The notes under the pieces were generated by a model. The model was not told where the DNA came from. It did no database searches and saw nothing but the letters and a program-made list of their open reading frames with translations. A stretch of DNA of 64,000 nt from Odobenus rosmarus divergens (taxonomy: Eukaryota; Chordata; Mammalia; Carnivora; Odobenidae). This document shows positions 46,036 through 59,149 of the stretch, one piece after another. Position 1 is the first letter of the stretch. Each line of letters starts with the position of its first letter. The translations under genes were made by a program, and so were the position numbers. The stretch lies in contig NW_004450566.1 of NCBI RefSeq assembly GCF_000321225.1, forward strand, positions 2,314,512-2,378,511. Direction: 5' to 3'.

Positions 46036-46764
46036 GGCAATATTACAGCATTGTAATGTTACAACAAATCATATTACACTCCTGTAAAACCATAGTATAT
46101 ATTCTTTATGGGATGTATAGACATAGAGCAAAATCATAAAAATTTGCAATAGAACAATCCATATAAAACACATGCTGGTGGTTGACTCTGGGGAGGGAGA
46201 GAGAAGAATGGGTTTGGAAAGGAATATATTGGAGCTTCAAATGTATCTGCAATTTTGAACCCTATAAATAAAGATACAAAATATAACAGTAATAACTAAA
46301 TAAGAAAAAACAACAAACAGCTTAATAATTTAAAATGGTTGCCCAAGGGCAGCAGGAATGATAGAGTGGGACAGGAGAAATTAGGTAGGGGAATATTTCT
46401 TATAAAAAGCTGTATAGAACTATTCAACTTGAAACTATGCTTATATAAAACTATGATAAAATAAAAATACAGTTTTAAAAAAGCAATTAACTACTTAAAA
46501 GCTGCTTACTAGCCAATGGCCCATGTCCACTATTAACCAGGAGTCTTTCCAGAAATCCTATTACTCTTTTCATAGTAAAAGGACTTCATAGTTTTGATTA
46601 TGAACTCACAAATTATATTTTGACAGCAGACAGCCCAACATTTCTTACCTACAAGAGAGGACACAGCGCTGAGGGTTTGAGTATAACATCTGTTCCATAA
46701 ACAAAATTTCCTATTTCTCAATGTATATAATAAATTTCTTATGTCTCTGTCAGGCTGGATTATA
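46036..46764. other. non-coding, repeat-like in part
   Basis: 46090-46480 has GCTGGTGGTTGACTCTGGGGAGGG and a decayed tail, and may be an old repeat I cannot name. 46480-46764 is unique. Confidence 0.4.
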
Positions 46765-46890
46765 ACTTTTTATGAGAATTAGTGCTGTGTCTTTCTTATT
46801 CTTTATTATATCTCCAGCACCAAACACGGCAAGGCACATAATAGGTGTCAGAATGGATGAATGAATGAATGAATGAATGAACTTGTATTT
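46765..46890 (+). repeat. L2 LINE 3' end with (GAAT)n
   Basis: AGTGCTGTGTCTTTCTTATTC, TATCTCCAGCACCAAACACGG, GGCACATAATAGGTGTCAG and then (GAAT)n (46856-46880). Confidence 0.75.
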
Positions 46891-47604
46891 GTTTAACCCA
46901 GGATAGAGAATAACAAGTAAAATAGACATCTTTAGTAGAGAAAGAATGATAACTTGATCCTATCTATATTAGTGACCCAGGTCACTACTTGGTATCTCCA
47001 AATCATGTGGACATGATTATTCAGCCTAAGCAGCCCGGCTTAAAACCATAGTGTTAGTCTCAAGTAAGAGTTGATTCTTAAATTTTGGTAGAAGTATAAC
47101 TACATAATCTACTTTATGGTCAATTTTATGTAATCAGTAATTCTTATTTCAGATATGATAACACTTTCTCCCATCAGTTGTTTAGACCTCCCCCTAGTGT
47201 AAGGGGAAGCATTTTTAAATATTTGTATGAGAAGGAAAAAGATTTCCTCAACCTTCGTGTCTCAGTTAAAATCATGGTAGTCCAATATGTATACTTGCAT
47301 CTGTTCTCATATTTGACAATGCAGGACTATTTTAGAGATTATCTGTATAAAATATAGGTAGTTACTAAGGCCGAATAACTTTTCAGGGGGAGACTTACAG
47401 TTATATGTCTCCATTTAGGCAAAGAATTGAAAAATTACCTTTTACATTCAAGGCCTCAGCTTCTGCTCGCTGTGGCATTTTTTAAAAAAGCTCCTTTACT
47501 TCACACTTAACCCAAAGCACTGATGACTCTTAAATAAAAGGATGACTTCAATGAGACTACATTCACCTTGAAGTTGAATGTGCTTTAAAAAAAGAAAAAA
47601 AAAA
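46891..47604. other. non-coding, no recognised feature
   Basis: AT-rich unique sequence. Nothing recognised. Confidence 0.6.
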
Positions 47605-49070
47605 GAAAAAAACAAACAAAAAAAGCTTTTAATTGAAGTAAAATATGCATTTTAAAAGCACACAAATTCTAAATGTATAACTTGAATTTTCACAAAGTGA
47701 ATACATCCAGTGCCTAAATCAAAAAATAGAACATGGCCAGCCTTCTAGCAGCCTCCCTAGTAATGACTCCAAATACCTTACTCCCCTACCCCAGGAGGGA
47801 GTCATTCTGAATTCTAACATCAGTGATGAGTTTAGCCTGTTTATGAACTTTTATCTTTATGTAAATGAAATCACGCAGTGTTCTTTTGTGTGTGTCTGGC
47901 TTTTTTTGCTCAATATAATGCTTGTGAGAATCATCAGTGTTCTTTCATGAAATCATCATTTGTTATGAAATGTTGCATCTTCATTATCATTTACTTGGAA
48001 ATATTTCCTATTTTTCATCATTACTTTTTTGACTTGTGCTTTATTTATAAGTATATGGCTTAAATTTCAAGCACTTAGTGATTTTCTAGTTTATTTTTTG
48101 TTACTGATATCTAGGTTAATTCCACTGAGGTAAAAATACATACTCCTAATTATTTCAGTCTTTAGAAATTTGCTTTAGGACTCATCACATGGTCGAATTT
48201 GTAAATACTATATTTTCACTAAAGGTATTTTTATTCTGGTCTTATTAGGTATAGTCTTCCATGTATGTCAAAAAGATCCACTGCGTTCATTGGCTTTTCA
48301 GATCTAAATCTTTATGGATTTTAGTTTGGTGTATTTTATTACATATTTAGAGTTTCTTCAGTCCCCAAGGCTGATTGTGGATTTTTCTATTTCTCTTTTT
48401 AGATCTATAAATGTGTGTTTTATGTATGTTGAAGCTATAATATTGAGTATGTAAAGATTTAAGACCTTATACCTTTCTGTATTTTTACCCTTTTGCCATT
48501 TATAAATGTCCCACTTTATCTCTACAAATGCATTTTTATTAATGCTTACTTTGTCTTATGTTAGTATAGGTACACTGTTTTTTTGTTACTGATTACAAAG
48601 TACATCTCTTTCCTTTGTTCTATTTTTAAATAATTCTGTCCTTACACTTCTGGTTTATTATAAAAAGCATATAGTTAAATTTCCTTGTTTCTTTAACTAG
48701 TCTGATAATCTTCTACTTGGAGCACTGAGTCCATTTACATGTGACGACATTACCACACTGTGATGTTTAGATCTACCATCTTACTCTTTGTCCATTTAAT
48801 CCAACTCTTTTACATACCTCCTTCCTCTCTTTTCTTGCCCCTTTTTGGATTAATCAAATATTTAAATTTTTACATTTTCTCTATATTAAGTCAGTTATGC
48901 TCTATTAAATTCGTTGGGTGATTACAGGCCAAAGTATGTCATGCTTCATTGACTGATTTGAAGTTATTACAAATTTTTTTCTTCACTTTCCTGATATCCT
49001 AATATCCTAACCACTTTAATTATATTTACTCCTGTCGTCTTTTGTGTTATAACTCTTATCCATTTTAATT
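47605..49070 (-). mobile_element. older L1/HAL1-like fragment
   Basis: Starts with an A/T-rich tail and a 3' UTR-like part (AACATGGCCAGCCTTCTAGC), then matches an L1 ORF2 endonuclease-side region in reverse (CTTACTTTGTCTTATGTTAGTATAGG; CATTTACATGTGACG). More decayed than the L1 to its right. HAL1 versus old L1 is not settled. Confidence 0.5.
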
Positions 49071-49219
49071 GTACATATTTTTCAAATACCAAAGACATAT
49101 TATGATCATTTTGAGCAATCAATATCCAATTCTATTTATCCATCTATTCATTCTTTCCTGTGCTCCTTCCATTTCCATGTTTCTTTCTTTTTTGCTTTTT
49201 AACGGCCAAGTAATATCCC

Positions 49220-49221
<2 letters not shown>

Positions 49222-49262
<41 letters not shown>
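49222..49262. repeat. (GT)n microsatellite inside L1
   Basis: About 20 TG units between CCAAGTAATATCCCAT and GTATACCAC, at the end of L1 ORF2. Confidence 0.97.
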
Positions 49263-49265
<3 letters not shown>

Positions 49266-50862
49266 CCACTCTTCTTATCCATTCATCTATTGGTAGGCAC
49301 TTGGGCTGCTTCCATAATTTGTCTATTACAAATAATATTGCTATAAACATAGGGGTGCATGTATCTCTTTGAATTAGTGCTTTCATATTCTTTGGGCAAA
49401 TAGTAGTGTGATTCCTGGATCATAGAGTAGTTCTATTTTTAATTTTTGAGAAACATCCATACTGTTTTCCAGAGTGACTGCACCAGTTTGCATTCCCATC
49501 AACAGTGCGTGAGAGTTCCATTTTCTCCACATTGTTGACAACACCTCTTGTTTCTTGTGTTTTTGATTTTAGCCATTCTGACAGGTGTGAGGTAATATTT
49601 CATTGTAATTTTAATTTGCATTTCCCTGTTGATGAGTGATGTTGAGCATCTGTTCATGTGTCCATTGGCTATCTGGATGTCTTCTTTGGAGAAATGTCTG
49701 TTGATGTCTTCTGCCCCCTTTTTAATTGAATTATTTGTTTTGTGGGTGTTGAGTTTTATAAGTTCCTATGTATTTTGGATATTAACCCTTTATCAGATAT
49801 GTCATTTGCAAATATCTTCTCCCATTCCATAGGTTGCCTGTTAGTTTTATTGATTATTTATTTTAAATTAGCTTTTTATTTTGACATAGTCCCAATAGTT
49901 TATTTGCTTTTGTTTTCCTTACCTCAAGAAACATATCTAGAAAAAAGTTGCTACAGCCAATGTCAAAGAAGTTACTTCCTATGTTCTCTTCTATGATTTT
50001 TATGGTTTCAGGTCCCACATTTAGATCCTTCATCCATTTTGAGCTCATTTTTGTGTATGGTGTAAGAAAGTGGTCGAGTTTCTTTCTTTTGCATATTGCT
50101 GTTCAGTTTTCCCAACACCATTTGTTGAAGAGACTGTCTTTTTCCCATTAGATATTTTTGGTTTGTTGAAGATTAATTAACCACACATGCATGGGTTTAT
50201 TTCTGGGCTCTGTATCTATTCCATTGATCTATGTGTCTATTTTTGTGCCAGTGCCATACTGTTTTGGTCACTACAGCTTTGTAGTGTAGCTTGAAATTTG
50301 GGAGTGCGATACCTTCAGTTATGTTCTTCTTTTTCAGGATTGCTTTGGCTATTTGGGGTCTTTTGTGGTTCCATACAAATTATAGGATTATTTGCTCTAG
50401 TTCTGTGAAAAATGCTGTTGGTGTTTTGATAGGGATTGCATTAAATCTGTAGACAGCTTCGGGTAGTATGGGCATTTTAACAATATTTGTCCTTCCAATC
50501 CATAGCATGGAATTTCTTTCCATTTGTTTGTGATCTTCCTTTTCTTTCATCAGTGTTTTATAGTTTTCAGAGTAGAGGTCTTTCATCTCCTTGGTTAAAG
50601 TTATTCCTAGGTATTTTTTTTTTTGGTGTAATTGTAACCAGGATTATTTTCCTAATTTCTCTTTCTGCTACTTTATTATTAGTGTATAGAAATGCAACAG
50701 ATTTCTGTATATTGATTTTGTATCTGTGACCTTACTGAATCCACTTATCAGTGCTAGTAGTTTTTTGGAGGAATCTTCAGGGTTTTCTATATGTCATATC
50801 ATAACAACCGCAAAAAGTGAAAGTTTTATTTCTTCCCCACCAATATGGATGCTTATTTCCTT

Positions 50863-51063
50863 TTTTTTTAAGATTTATTTATTTATTTTAAAGGTGGGAG
50901 CACAGTGGGGAGAGGCAAAGGGAGAGGGATAGAGAGAATCTCAAGCAGATTCCCCTCTGAGCGTAGAGCTCAATTCAAGTCTTGATCTCACAACCCTGGG
51001 ATCATGACCTGAGCTGAAATCAAGAGTGGGACAGTTAACCAACTGAGCCACCCAGGCATCCTG
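50863..51063 (-). mobile_element. CAN-SINE, older subtype, inside L1
   Basis: TTTAAGATTTATTTATTTATTTT, purine body, GAAATCAAGAGTGGGAC and GAGCCACCCAGGCATCC. The L1 text continues on both sides (CCAATATGGATGC ... TGCCTTTTATTTATTTTTC). Confidence 0.93.
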
Positions 51064-54000
51064 GGTGCCTTTTATTTATTTTTCTTTTCTGCTTGCTGTG
51101 GCGAGGACTGCCAGTACTATGTGGAATAAAAGTGATGACAGTGGACACACTTGTCTTGTTCCTAATCTTAGAAAAAAATCTCTTAGTTTTTCCCCATTGA
51201 GTATGATATTTGCTGTGGGTTTTTCATTTAAGGCCTTTATTATGTTGAAGCATAGTCCCCATAAACCTACTTTGTTGAGGGTTTTTATCATGAATGGATG
51301 TTGTACTTTGTCAAATATTTTTTCTGCACTGTTGAAATGATCATATGGCTTTTACCCTTTCTCTTATTAATGTGATGTGTTACATTGGTTGATTTGCAAA
51401 TATTGAACCACACTTGCATCCTGGGAATAAATCCAAGATTTATTTCCTAATATTTTATTGAGGATTTTTGCATCTATGTTCATCAGAGATGTTGCCCTGT
51501 AGTTCCCTTTTTGTGGCATCTTTATCTGGTTTTGGTAATAGGGTAGTGCTGGCCTCATAAAATGAATTTGGAAGTTTTCCTTCCTCTTCTTTTTTTGGAA
51601 TAGTTTGAGAAGACTAAGTATTAACTCTTCTCTAAATGTTTGGTAGAATTTATCCATGAAGCTATCTGATCCTGGACTTTTGTGTTTTGGGAGCTTTTTG
51701 ATTACTGATTCAATTTCATTCCTGGTAATTGGTCTATTCAAATTTTCTATTTCTTCCTGATTCAGTTTTGAGAAGTTATGTGTTTCTTGGAATTTATCCA
51801 TTTCTTCTAGGTTGTCCAATTTGTTGGCATATATTTTTTTCATAATATTTTCTTATAATCCTTTGTATTTCTGTGGTGTCAGTTGTTATTTCTCTGCTTT
51901 CATTTCTGATTTTGTTTACTCTCTCTCTCTCTCTCTTTATGAGTCTGGCTAGAGGTTTATCAATTTTTTTTTTATCTTTTCAAAGAACCAGCTCCTGGTT
52001 TCACTGATCTGTTCTACTGTTTTGTTTTGTTTTGTTTTTTTAAGTTTCTGTTCATTTATTTCTGTTCTAGTCTTATTATTTCCTTCTTTCTACTGGTTTT
52101 GGGTTTTGTTTGTTCTTCTTTTTCTTGCTCCTTTAGGTGTAAGTTTAGATTGTGTATTTGAGACTTTTCTTGCTTCTTGACATAGGCCTGTATTGCTATA
52201 AACTCCCTCCTAGAACCACTTTTGCTGCATCCCAAAGATTTTGGACACTTGTGTTTTCATTTTCATTTGTCTCCATGTATTTTTTGATTTCTTCTTTGAT
52301 TTCTTGGTTGACCCATTCATTTATTTAGTAGCATGTTATTTAACCTCTGTGTATTTATGCTCTCTCCAGATTTTTTCTTGTGGTTCATTTCTAATTTCAT
52401 AGCATGTGGTCAGAAAAGATCATGGTATGACTTCAATCTTTTTTAATTTGTTGAGACTTGTTTTGTGGCCTAGTATGTGATCTATTCTGGAAAATGTTCT
52501 ATATGCATTTGAAAAAAAAAAGTGTATTCTGCTGTTTTAGGATAGAATGCTCTTATTATCTCTGTTAGATCCATCTCGTCCAATGTGCCATTCAAAGCCA
52601 CTATTTTCTTGTTGATTTTCTGTTTGGATGATTTATCCATTGATGTAAGTGGGGTATCCAAGTCCCCTACTACCATTGTATCACTAACAATTACTTCCTT
52701 TATGTTTGTTATTAGCTGCTTTATGTATTGGGGTGCTCCCATGTTGAGTTCATAAATATTTATAATTGTTATATCTATATCAAAAGTTGGATTGTTCCCT
52801 TTATGATTATGAAGTGTCCTTCTTCTCTCTTGTTATAGTCTTTGTTTTAAAATGTATTTTGTCCAATCTAAGTATTACTACCCCAGCTTTCTTTTCCCTT
52901 CCATTTGCATGATAAATGATTTCCATCCCTCACTTTTCAATCTGTATGTGTCTTTATGTCTGAAGGAGTCTCTTGTAGGCAACATATAGATGGCTCTTGC
53001 TTTTTTATCCATTCTGTCATCCTACATCTTTAGATTGGAGCATTTAGTCCATTTATATTGGAAGGAATTATTGATAGGTATGTACTTATTGCCACTTTGT
53101 TACTTGTTTTATCGTTGTTTTTGTGGTTCTCTGTTCCTTTCTTCTCTTGCTCTCTTCTCTCATGGTTTTGCCAGCTTTCTTTAGTGATATACTTAGATTC
53201 CTTTCTCTTTATTTTTTGTCTATCTATTACTGGTTTTTGATTTGTGGTTATCGTTAGGTTTGTATATAACATCTCATGCATAGAGCAGTCTATATTAAAG
53301 TTGATGTTTGCTTACTTTTGAACCTTCCTTACTCCTCTCCCCACTCCCCCATGTTTTACGTATATGGTGTCATACTTTATAGCATTTTATTCTGTGAATC
53401 CCTTGACTGATTTTAACAGATATACTTAAATGTACTGCTTTTGCACTTCCCACTTTTCTTACTCTTGTTTATGGTCTTTCCTATCCTGTCAAGGAGTCCC
53501 CTTTAAATTTCTGTAGGGCTGGTTTAGTGTATGACCACTAAATTCATGAGAATTCCTTTAACTTTTGTTTTTCCGGGAAACTCTTCAACTCTCTTCTATT
53601 CTAAATGATAGTCTTGCTGGATAGAGTATTCTTGGCTGCAGGTTTTTCTTTCAGCACTTTGAATACATCATGCCACTCCCTTTAGGCCTGCAAAGTCAGC
53701 TGATAGCTTTATGGAGTTTTCCTTGTGTGTAACTGTTTTCTTTTATTTTGCTACTTTTAATATTCTCTCTTTATCACTACTCTTTGCCATTTTAATTACT
53801 ATGTGTCTTGGTGTAGACCTCCTTGGGTTGATTTTATTGGGGGCTCTGTGGGCCTCTTGTATCTGGATTTCTGTTTCCTTCCCCATATTCAGGAAGTTTT
53901 CAGCTATTATTTCTTTAAGTCAATTTTCTGCCCCCTTTTCTCTCTCTTCTGTTTCTGGGATCTCTATAATGTGAATTTATATAATGTGAATGTTAGTATG

Positions 54001-54163
54001 CTTGATGGTGTCCCTAAGTTCCCTAAGTCTGTTTTCACTTTGTATTTTTCTTTTTCTCTCTGCTGCTCAGCTTGATTGCTTTCCATTACTCTGTCCTCCA
54101 GGTCAATCATCTGTTCTTCTGCTTCCTCTAGTCTACTATTTATTTCATCTAGTATTATTTTTT

Positions 54164-54349
54164 TTAAGATTTTATTTATTTGACAGAGAGAGACACAGTG
54201 AGAGAGAGAACACAAGCAGGGGGAGTGGGAGAGGGAGAAGCAGGCTTCCCGTGGAGCAGGGAGCCTGAAGCAGGGCTCGATCCCAGGACCCTGAGATCAT
54301 GACCCGAGCCGAAGGCAGATGCTCAATGACTGAACCACCCAGGTGCCCC
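54164..54349 (-). mobile_element. CAN-SINE, young, inside L1
   Basis: TTAAGATTTTATTTATTTGACAG, purine body, GGGCTCGATCCCAGG, GAAGGCAGATGC and CCACCCAGGTGCCCC. Flanked by TCTAGTATTATTTTT on both sides (from 54148 and from 54350). Confidence 0.95.
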
Positions 54350-55889
54350 TCTAGTATTATTTTTCATTACAGTTATTGAGTTCTTCATCTCTAATTGGTC
54401 GTGTTTCACTTTCTGTCTCTTTCTTGAGGGTTTCACTGATGTCCTCCACTCTTTTGTCAAGTTTAGTGAGTATCTTTATGAGCATTATTTTCAATTCTCT
54501 CAGACATTACTTATCTCCATTTCATTTAGTTCTCTTGCTGTGATTTTGTCCTGTTCTGTCATTTGGGACTAATTCCTTTTCCTCCTCATTTTTGTCTAAC
54601 TCTCTGTGTCTGTTTCTATGCATTAGGAAAGTCAGCCAGATCTCCTGCTCTTAGATGTAGTGACCTTATGAAGAAAAGGTCCTGCCGGGCCCTGTAGCAC
54701 ATTGTCCCCTGTTCACCAGAACCTGGTGCTTCAGGAGTGTCTCCTACTGTTGTGGCTGAGCCACTTTTGCCTTCAGTCCAGTTGTCTACAGAGGCTCTCT
54801 CTGCCTGCTGTGGGCAGGGTTTGCTGCCTGTGTTGTTAGTTGGCCTGTCTGGAGCCTCCTTGGACTTGAAATGAGTCAGACCAGGTGTTTGCCAGAAATG
54901 CAGGAGCACGGAACTGCAGGACAGTTTCCCTGGATTGTCCCCTGAGAAGTTTTATTGATGGGTGGGGCCCACAGTCAGACCAGATGTCTGCCCCAGCCCA
55001 CTGCTGGGGCTATAGTGGTACTGGTGTGTGTGGTTATCTTCCCCTCTCCCCAGAAGGAGTCACTTTGGAGTGGTGCTGCTGCCTGTTTGGGCTGTTTTGC
55101 CCCATGCCAGGCTTGTGGCACTGCTTTGGATGGGCTCTGGCCAAAGGCATATTGGAGGGGGCAGGTCCACAAGAGATCGTGGGGGTGAGGAATGCTGTTA
55201 TCAAGTTAGGTGGAGAGTGTTGGCACTGTGCTCGTTCTCACAGGTGTCTGCATGTCTAGGTTGGGGGGAGGGGGAGTGCAATGGTGCCTGCCAGCTCTCT
55301 TATTCTTGGAGAAGTTTCCCAATGATCCCTGCCCCTCCAGCACCCACTCTGAAATTAGTATACAAATCTTTCTCCTATATACTCCAGACATTTTTCAAAC
55401 TGCTCTTTCTATGCTGGATCTCTGTGGAGCTGCTGTTTCTTTAAGGGCAGAGACAGTTTCCTCTTGCCCTCAGGGCTCTCTCAGAGCCAAGCCTATTGAT
55501 TTTTAAGCCTTGTAGACTGTAAGAACTTGTGAAATTCAGCTCCTCTGGTTTTCAAAGCCAAATGTTATGGGGATTTGTCTTCCTTGGGTGGGTTCCCCCA
55601 CACCTGGGGTGCCTGGTGTGAGGGTCTGGTCCTCTCCCCTTGTCACACTCACAGCATCCCTTCTTCTTAGGGACTGTCTCCTGGGTCCATTTAGCTCCCA
55701 GCCATGTCTTTGGCCTTTCAACCCTCTTAAATGTGGGCTCTTCTCTATATTTAGCTGTGGAGAGTCCATTCTTCCAGTCTTCAGGTCGTTTTCTGGGTTA
55801 TTTATACTGATGTGGATGTTATCTAGTTGTATCCATGGGACAAGGTGAGCTTAGGGTCCTCCTTCTTCACCATCTTTCTCAGAAGTCCA

Positions 55890-56560
55890 GTCCATCTACT
55901 GAGTTCTTGTTTGACCATATGTGCTTCTTGGTTTAATTACCAGTTGATTCTTTTTGTAGATTTTCATTCTGTAATGAAGTTTTTTTTTTAACCTTTCCTT
56001 CTATTTTATCTATCTATTCCTTAAGCCTATGAATCATAGTTACTATAAAGTTCTTGTCTACTATTTACAATATCTGGGTCATTTTAAGTCTGTTTCTATT
56101 TTCCATTTTTTCTCTTGATTTTAGTTCATAACATTCAAGTTTTCACTGAGTGAACAAAGAGAGTTGAGGCTGGGTTTCAGCTTTGGAAAGGCTTAGTATA
56201 AACCTGTTCTTAGGACACAGTCCTGCAGGGCTTTCACCTGAGAGCATGGTGCATTTGTTGTGACCTTTGTCCCTGGAAAGTCTAAAATTCTAATCATTGT
56301 CTCCTTGACAGTAGAGACCAACATAAATTTTGTTCTACTTTTCAGAGTTCTTTCCTTGCATTTTTTAGCCTCTATCATTGTATAGTTTTGGAGTTTTTTT
56401 AAATAACTTGAGATTGAAGCAGCTCTGTGTTAGAAGCTCCTTTAATCTCTAATTTTATCACTCTGTATTTCAGTCTACCAGAAGCTCTGCTGCTTTTTCT
56501 GACATCAGTTTTCTGATTGGTACATAACCAGTGTATTCATCTTCTTGCCAATACTAAGAA
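55890..56560 (-). mobile_element. older L1/HAL1-like fragment, right part
   Basis: CTATTTACAATATCTGGGTCATTTTAAGTCTGTTTCTATTTTCC resembles the 5' part of old L1/HAL1 elements in reverse. It is probably the continuation of 47605-49070 across the inserted L1. Confidence 0.45.
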
Positions 56561-58346
56561 TTATCATATGCACCCAGCCACAGAATACAGAATATCAGAC
56601 TATCTCTCTATGTTCCCCCCGCCTTTTTTTTTTTTTTTTGGAGTATTAATTCTCCCAGTTCTTGTTCCTTCAACAGTTCTCGATGCTTTTCATAGATTAA
56701 TTTTATATTGGATTTGTTCATTCTAGTTTTTTTTATATTTTGTCCATTCACCTTGGCTTTGGTTGGCCACAGCCATTCCATTCTACCTACTAGCTTTTAA
56801 TTTTATGTTTGGTTGTTTAAACAGTTATTTGTCTCCACTTTCAGTGAGAGAACATTGCCTAACATTCTTGGGGAAAAAAGTATATCTTCTGTTTATTTGT
56901 AGGCATAAGAGGATCAAAACAGTGTTTCTATTTAAAATGTTTTCCTTCTCATTGACTTGTTCTCTTAACAGGTTCCATTTTTAATTGTGAACACATCAAA
57001 AGAATTATAACTATTTGAGAATTTTGACTTTCCTGTCAAAATCTTACTTGTTTTACATAGGAACATTTTTTTTAATGTAGCTAAAGATTGACTTGGGAGA
57101 TACATTTTTGAGAGTATTATGTTTACAAGTCTAGTGAATGAGACCATAATAAGATATAATTCATAATGAAGCATGCAGATAAAAAAATTCAGGAAAAACA
57201 TTAATAAATTTATTGTCACTCAAGATAGAATTGAAACCAAATGGCAAACTGCTAATAATTCTTATTTATGAATCAGCAGTATGAGCTATTCCTTTCAGAA
57301 TATGCAAAAGAAGTAGAATGATTCTAGACCACCTCCGAATTTTCTAAGTTAATGGATCACTGCTGCATGCATGTTTCTTCTGTCAAGAGAAAGTTAAAAT
57401 CTTAGGTTACCCTTGGGCCTCATGACCTATCGGAAATAATCATGCCTCATTCCAAAAAAGATTCAGGACAACTTACATTAATAGAAACTAAAAGTTCATT
57501 TTAAAAGAGTAGAAGCTATCAAGGCAAAGAAAAAAAGAAGATAATTAGATTAAGCTGGGGGAGGTGATGCATGCAGTAAGGGTCATGCTTCATTCAGACA
57601 AAAAGCACACAGATTGTATTCATTCTTCTCTTCATCTTTTAAGGTGTTACTGGGTTAATCAATGGAAGCAGATCTAATGCTTATAGCTCATTTCTTACAG
57701 TTTGAAAAAAGAAATTCTTAAATAGATTGGCAGGTGGTCTTTATGATTACTTCCAACATTATGATTCTGTGAGGCAGGCCAACTCTGAAGGCAAGTACAA
57801 TTAACACCTATCTATGAAATGTGCTGTGAAGAAGGACTTTCTGGTCCAAATAGCCTTCCTCTACTCCAAAATTTCCTTCTCCCCGACTTGGCCTACATTG
57901 TGGAAGCCATCTAATATTTAGTAATTCACAAAGCCTAAATTGAGAAGTAGGAGATCAAGAGAATTAAAATCTCTGCTAAATGCATACCTTTGATTTAGTA
58001 AGATAATGCTCATTACCAACTTAGCACTGTTCTTTATTAACTTTAACTCAAGTCACACAACATCAGAGTGCTCAGTGAGATGCTTCCTGACTCTGCCCTA
58101 CCAGTTTCAGTTGCTCCAGTGAGCCACTGACAAGCTCAGTGCAATGGGTCATAGAAGTATCCACTCATCACTTCCAACCAGTTGAGACATCTTAATAGTG
58201 TGATTAAATATTTTGATATGAACCAATATTTTGATGAAGCTATTTTAGCACATATCCCTGTATGAATTTCCACTGAAGTTATAGACTCAATATGTTCTGA
58301 TTTTTCAGATCCATCCAATCAAATATTATATTTGATTTGATGTGTT
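56561..58346. other. non-coding, no recognised feature
   Basis: AT-rich unique sequence. A T run is at 56625-56639. No supported frame. Confidence 0.6.
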
Positions 58347-58362
58347 AAATTTTAAGGAGATC

Positions 58363-58541
58363 GGGGCGCCTGGGTGGCTCAGTTGGTTAAGCGGCTGCCT
58401 TCAGCTCAGGTCATGATCCTGGGGTCCTGGGATCGAGCCCCACGTCTGGCTCCCTGCTCAGCGGAGAGCCTGCTTCTCCCTCTCCCTCTGCCTATTTGTG
58501 CTCTCTATCTCTGTCAAATAAATAAATAAAATCTTTAAAAA
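58363..58541 (+). mobile_element. CAN-SINE, young
   Basis: GGGGCGCCTGGGTGGCTCAG, TTAAGCGGCTGCCTTCAGCT, GGGATCGAGCCCC, CT-rich body, AATAAATAAATAAAATC and A tail. Flanked by AAATTTTAAGGAGATC at 58347-58362 and a two-difference copy at 58542-58558. Confidence 0.97.
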
Positions 58542-58558
58542 AAATTTTTAAAGAGATC

Positions 58559-58909
58559 ATAACAAACTAAAGTATAAACTGAGGAAAGTGGTGAGGAGAA
58601 TAAGGAAAAATGTGTCTAAAAATATTGAAAAAATTGGGGATGACAAAAATGAAACATTTGTGAATATAATCACTATTAGCAATCGTTAAAGATAATGTTT
58701 TGGGAGAGGAAACTTATTTCTTCTCTGCTCTTCTACAGACAAATGAAAGAATAAAGATGAGTAAGTGAAAATAAAAGAAATATCCATTTTGTATCAATTT
58801 TAAAGCATTTTTTCACCATATAGAACCTCCTAACAATGGAAAGGGTTGCTTTATGAAGCTATGCCCTTCTTGTCATTGAAAGTGTTCAAGCAGAGTCTGA
58901 ATTATCATC
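58559..58909. other. non-coding, no recognised feature
   Basis: A-rich unique sequence; nothing recognised. Confidence 0.6.
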
Positions 58910-59100
58910 CATTCCATGATTCATTCACTTAATAAATATTTATGGAGGGCTTATTACGTTCAAGGCACTGTGCTGAGACTACGGGAAAGGCAAAGATGAA
59001 TCAGACTGAATTCTTCCCCAGTAGTAGAGCTACGATTTGAACTGAATAATTAGAATACAAGGTAAGAAAGGAAAAGTGCCTTAGGAGACATTCAGATAAT
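58910..59100 (-). repeat. L2 LINE fragment
   Basis: GATTCATTCACTTAATAAATATTTATGGAGGGC, CAAGGCACTGTGCTGAGAC, then ATGAATCAGACTGAATTCTTCCCC. Confidence 0.65.
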
Positions 59101-59149
59101 TTTGTATAGGAGTGCAAAAGAAGGAGGCATGATTTTCAGTTCATGGATA

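Larger units (their letters stand above)
49130..55885 (-). mobile_element. nearly full-length decayed L1
   Basis: Read on the minus strand: GC-rich 5' UTR (about 55885-54600); ORF1 with a coiled-coil stretch visible as EEAEEQMIDLEDRVMESNQA (near 54120); ORF2 starting around 53060 with NINGLNAPI (endonuclease N-terminus) and, near 51750-51640, LNRPITRNEIESVIKKLPKH of the reverse transcriptase domain. ORF2 runs to about 49200. All frames are broken by stops (the longest is 158 codons). No 3' UTR or A tail is found at the left edge. Two SINEs (50863, 54164) are inserted in it. Confidence 0.85.

Noticed and set aside
51367..51843. 158-codon open frame, the longest here
   Set aside because: It is a broken piece of L1 ORF2 reverse transcriptase, not a host gene.
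54885..55444. Overlapping 124- and 138-codon frames in GC-rich DNA
   Set aside because: They lie in the L1 5' UTR, antisense to the element. GC content makes long chance frames likely.
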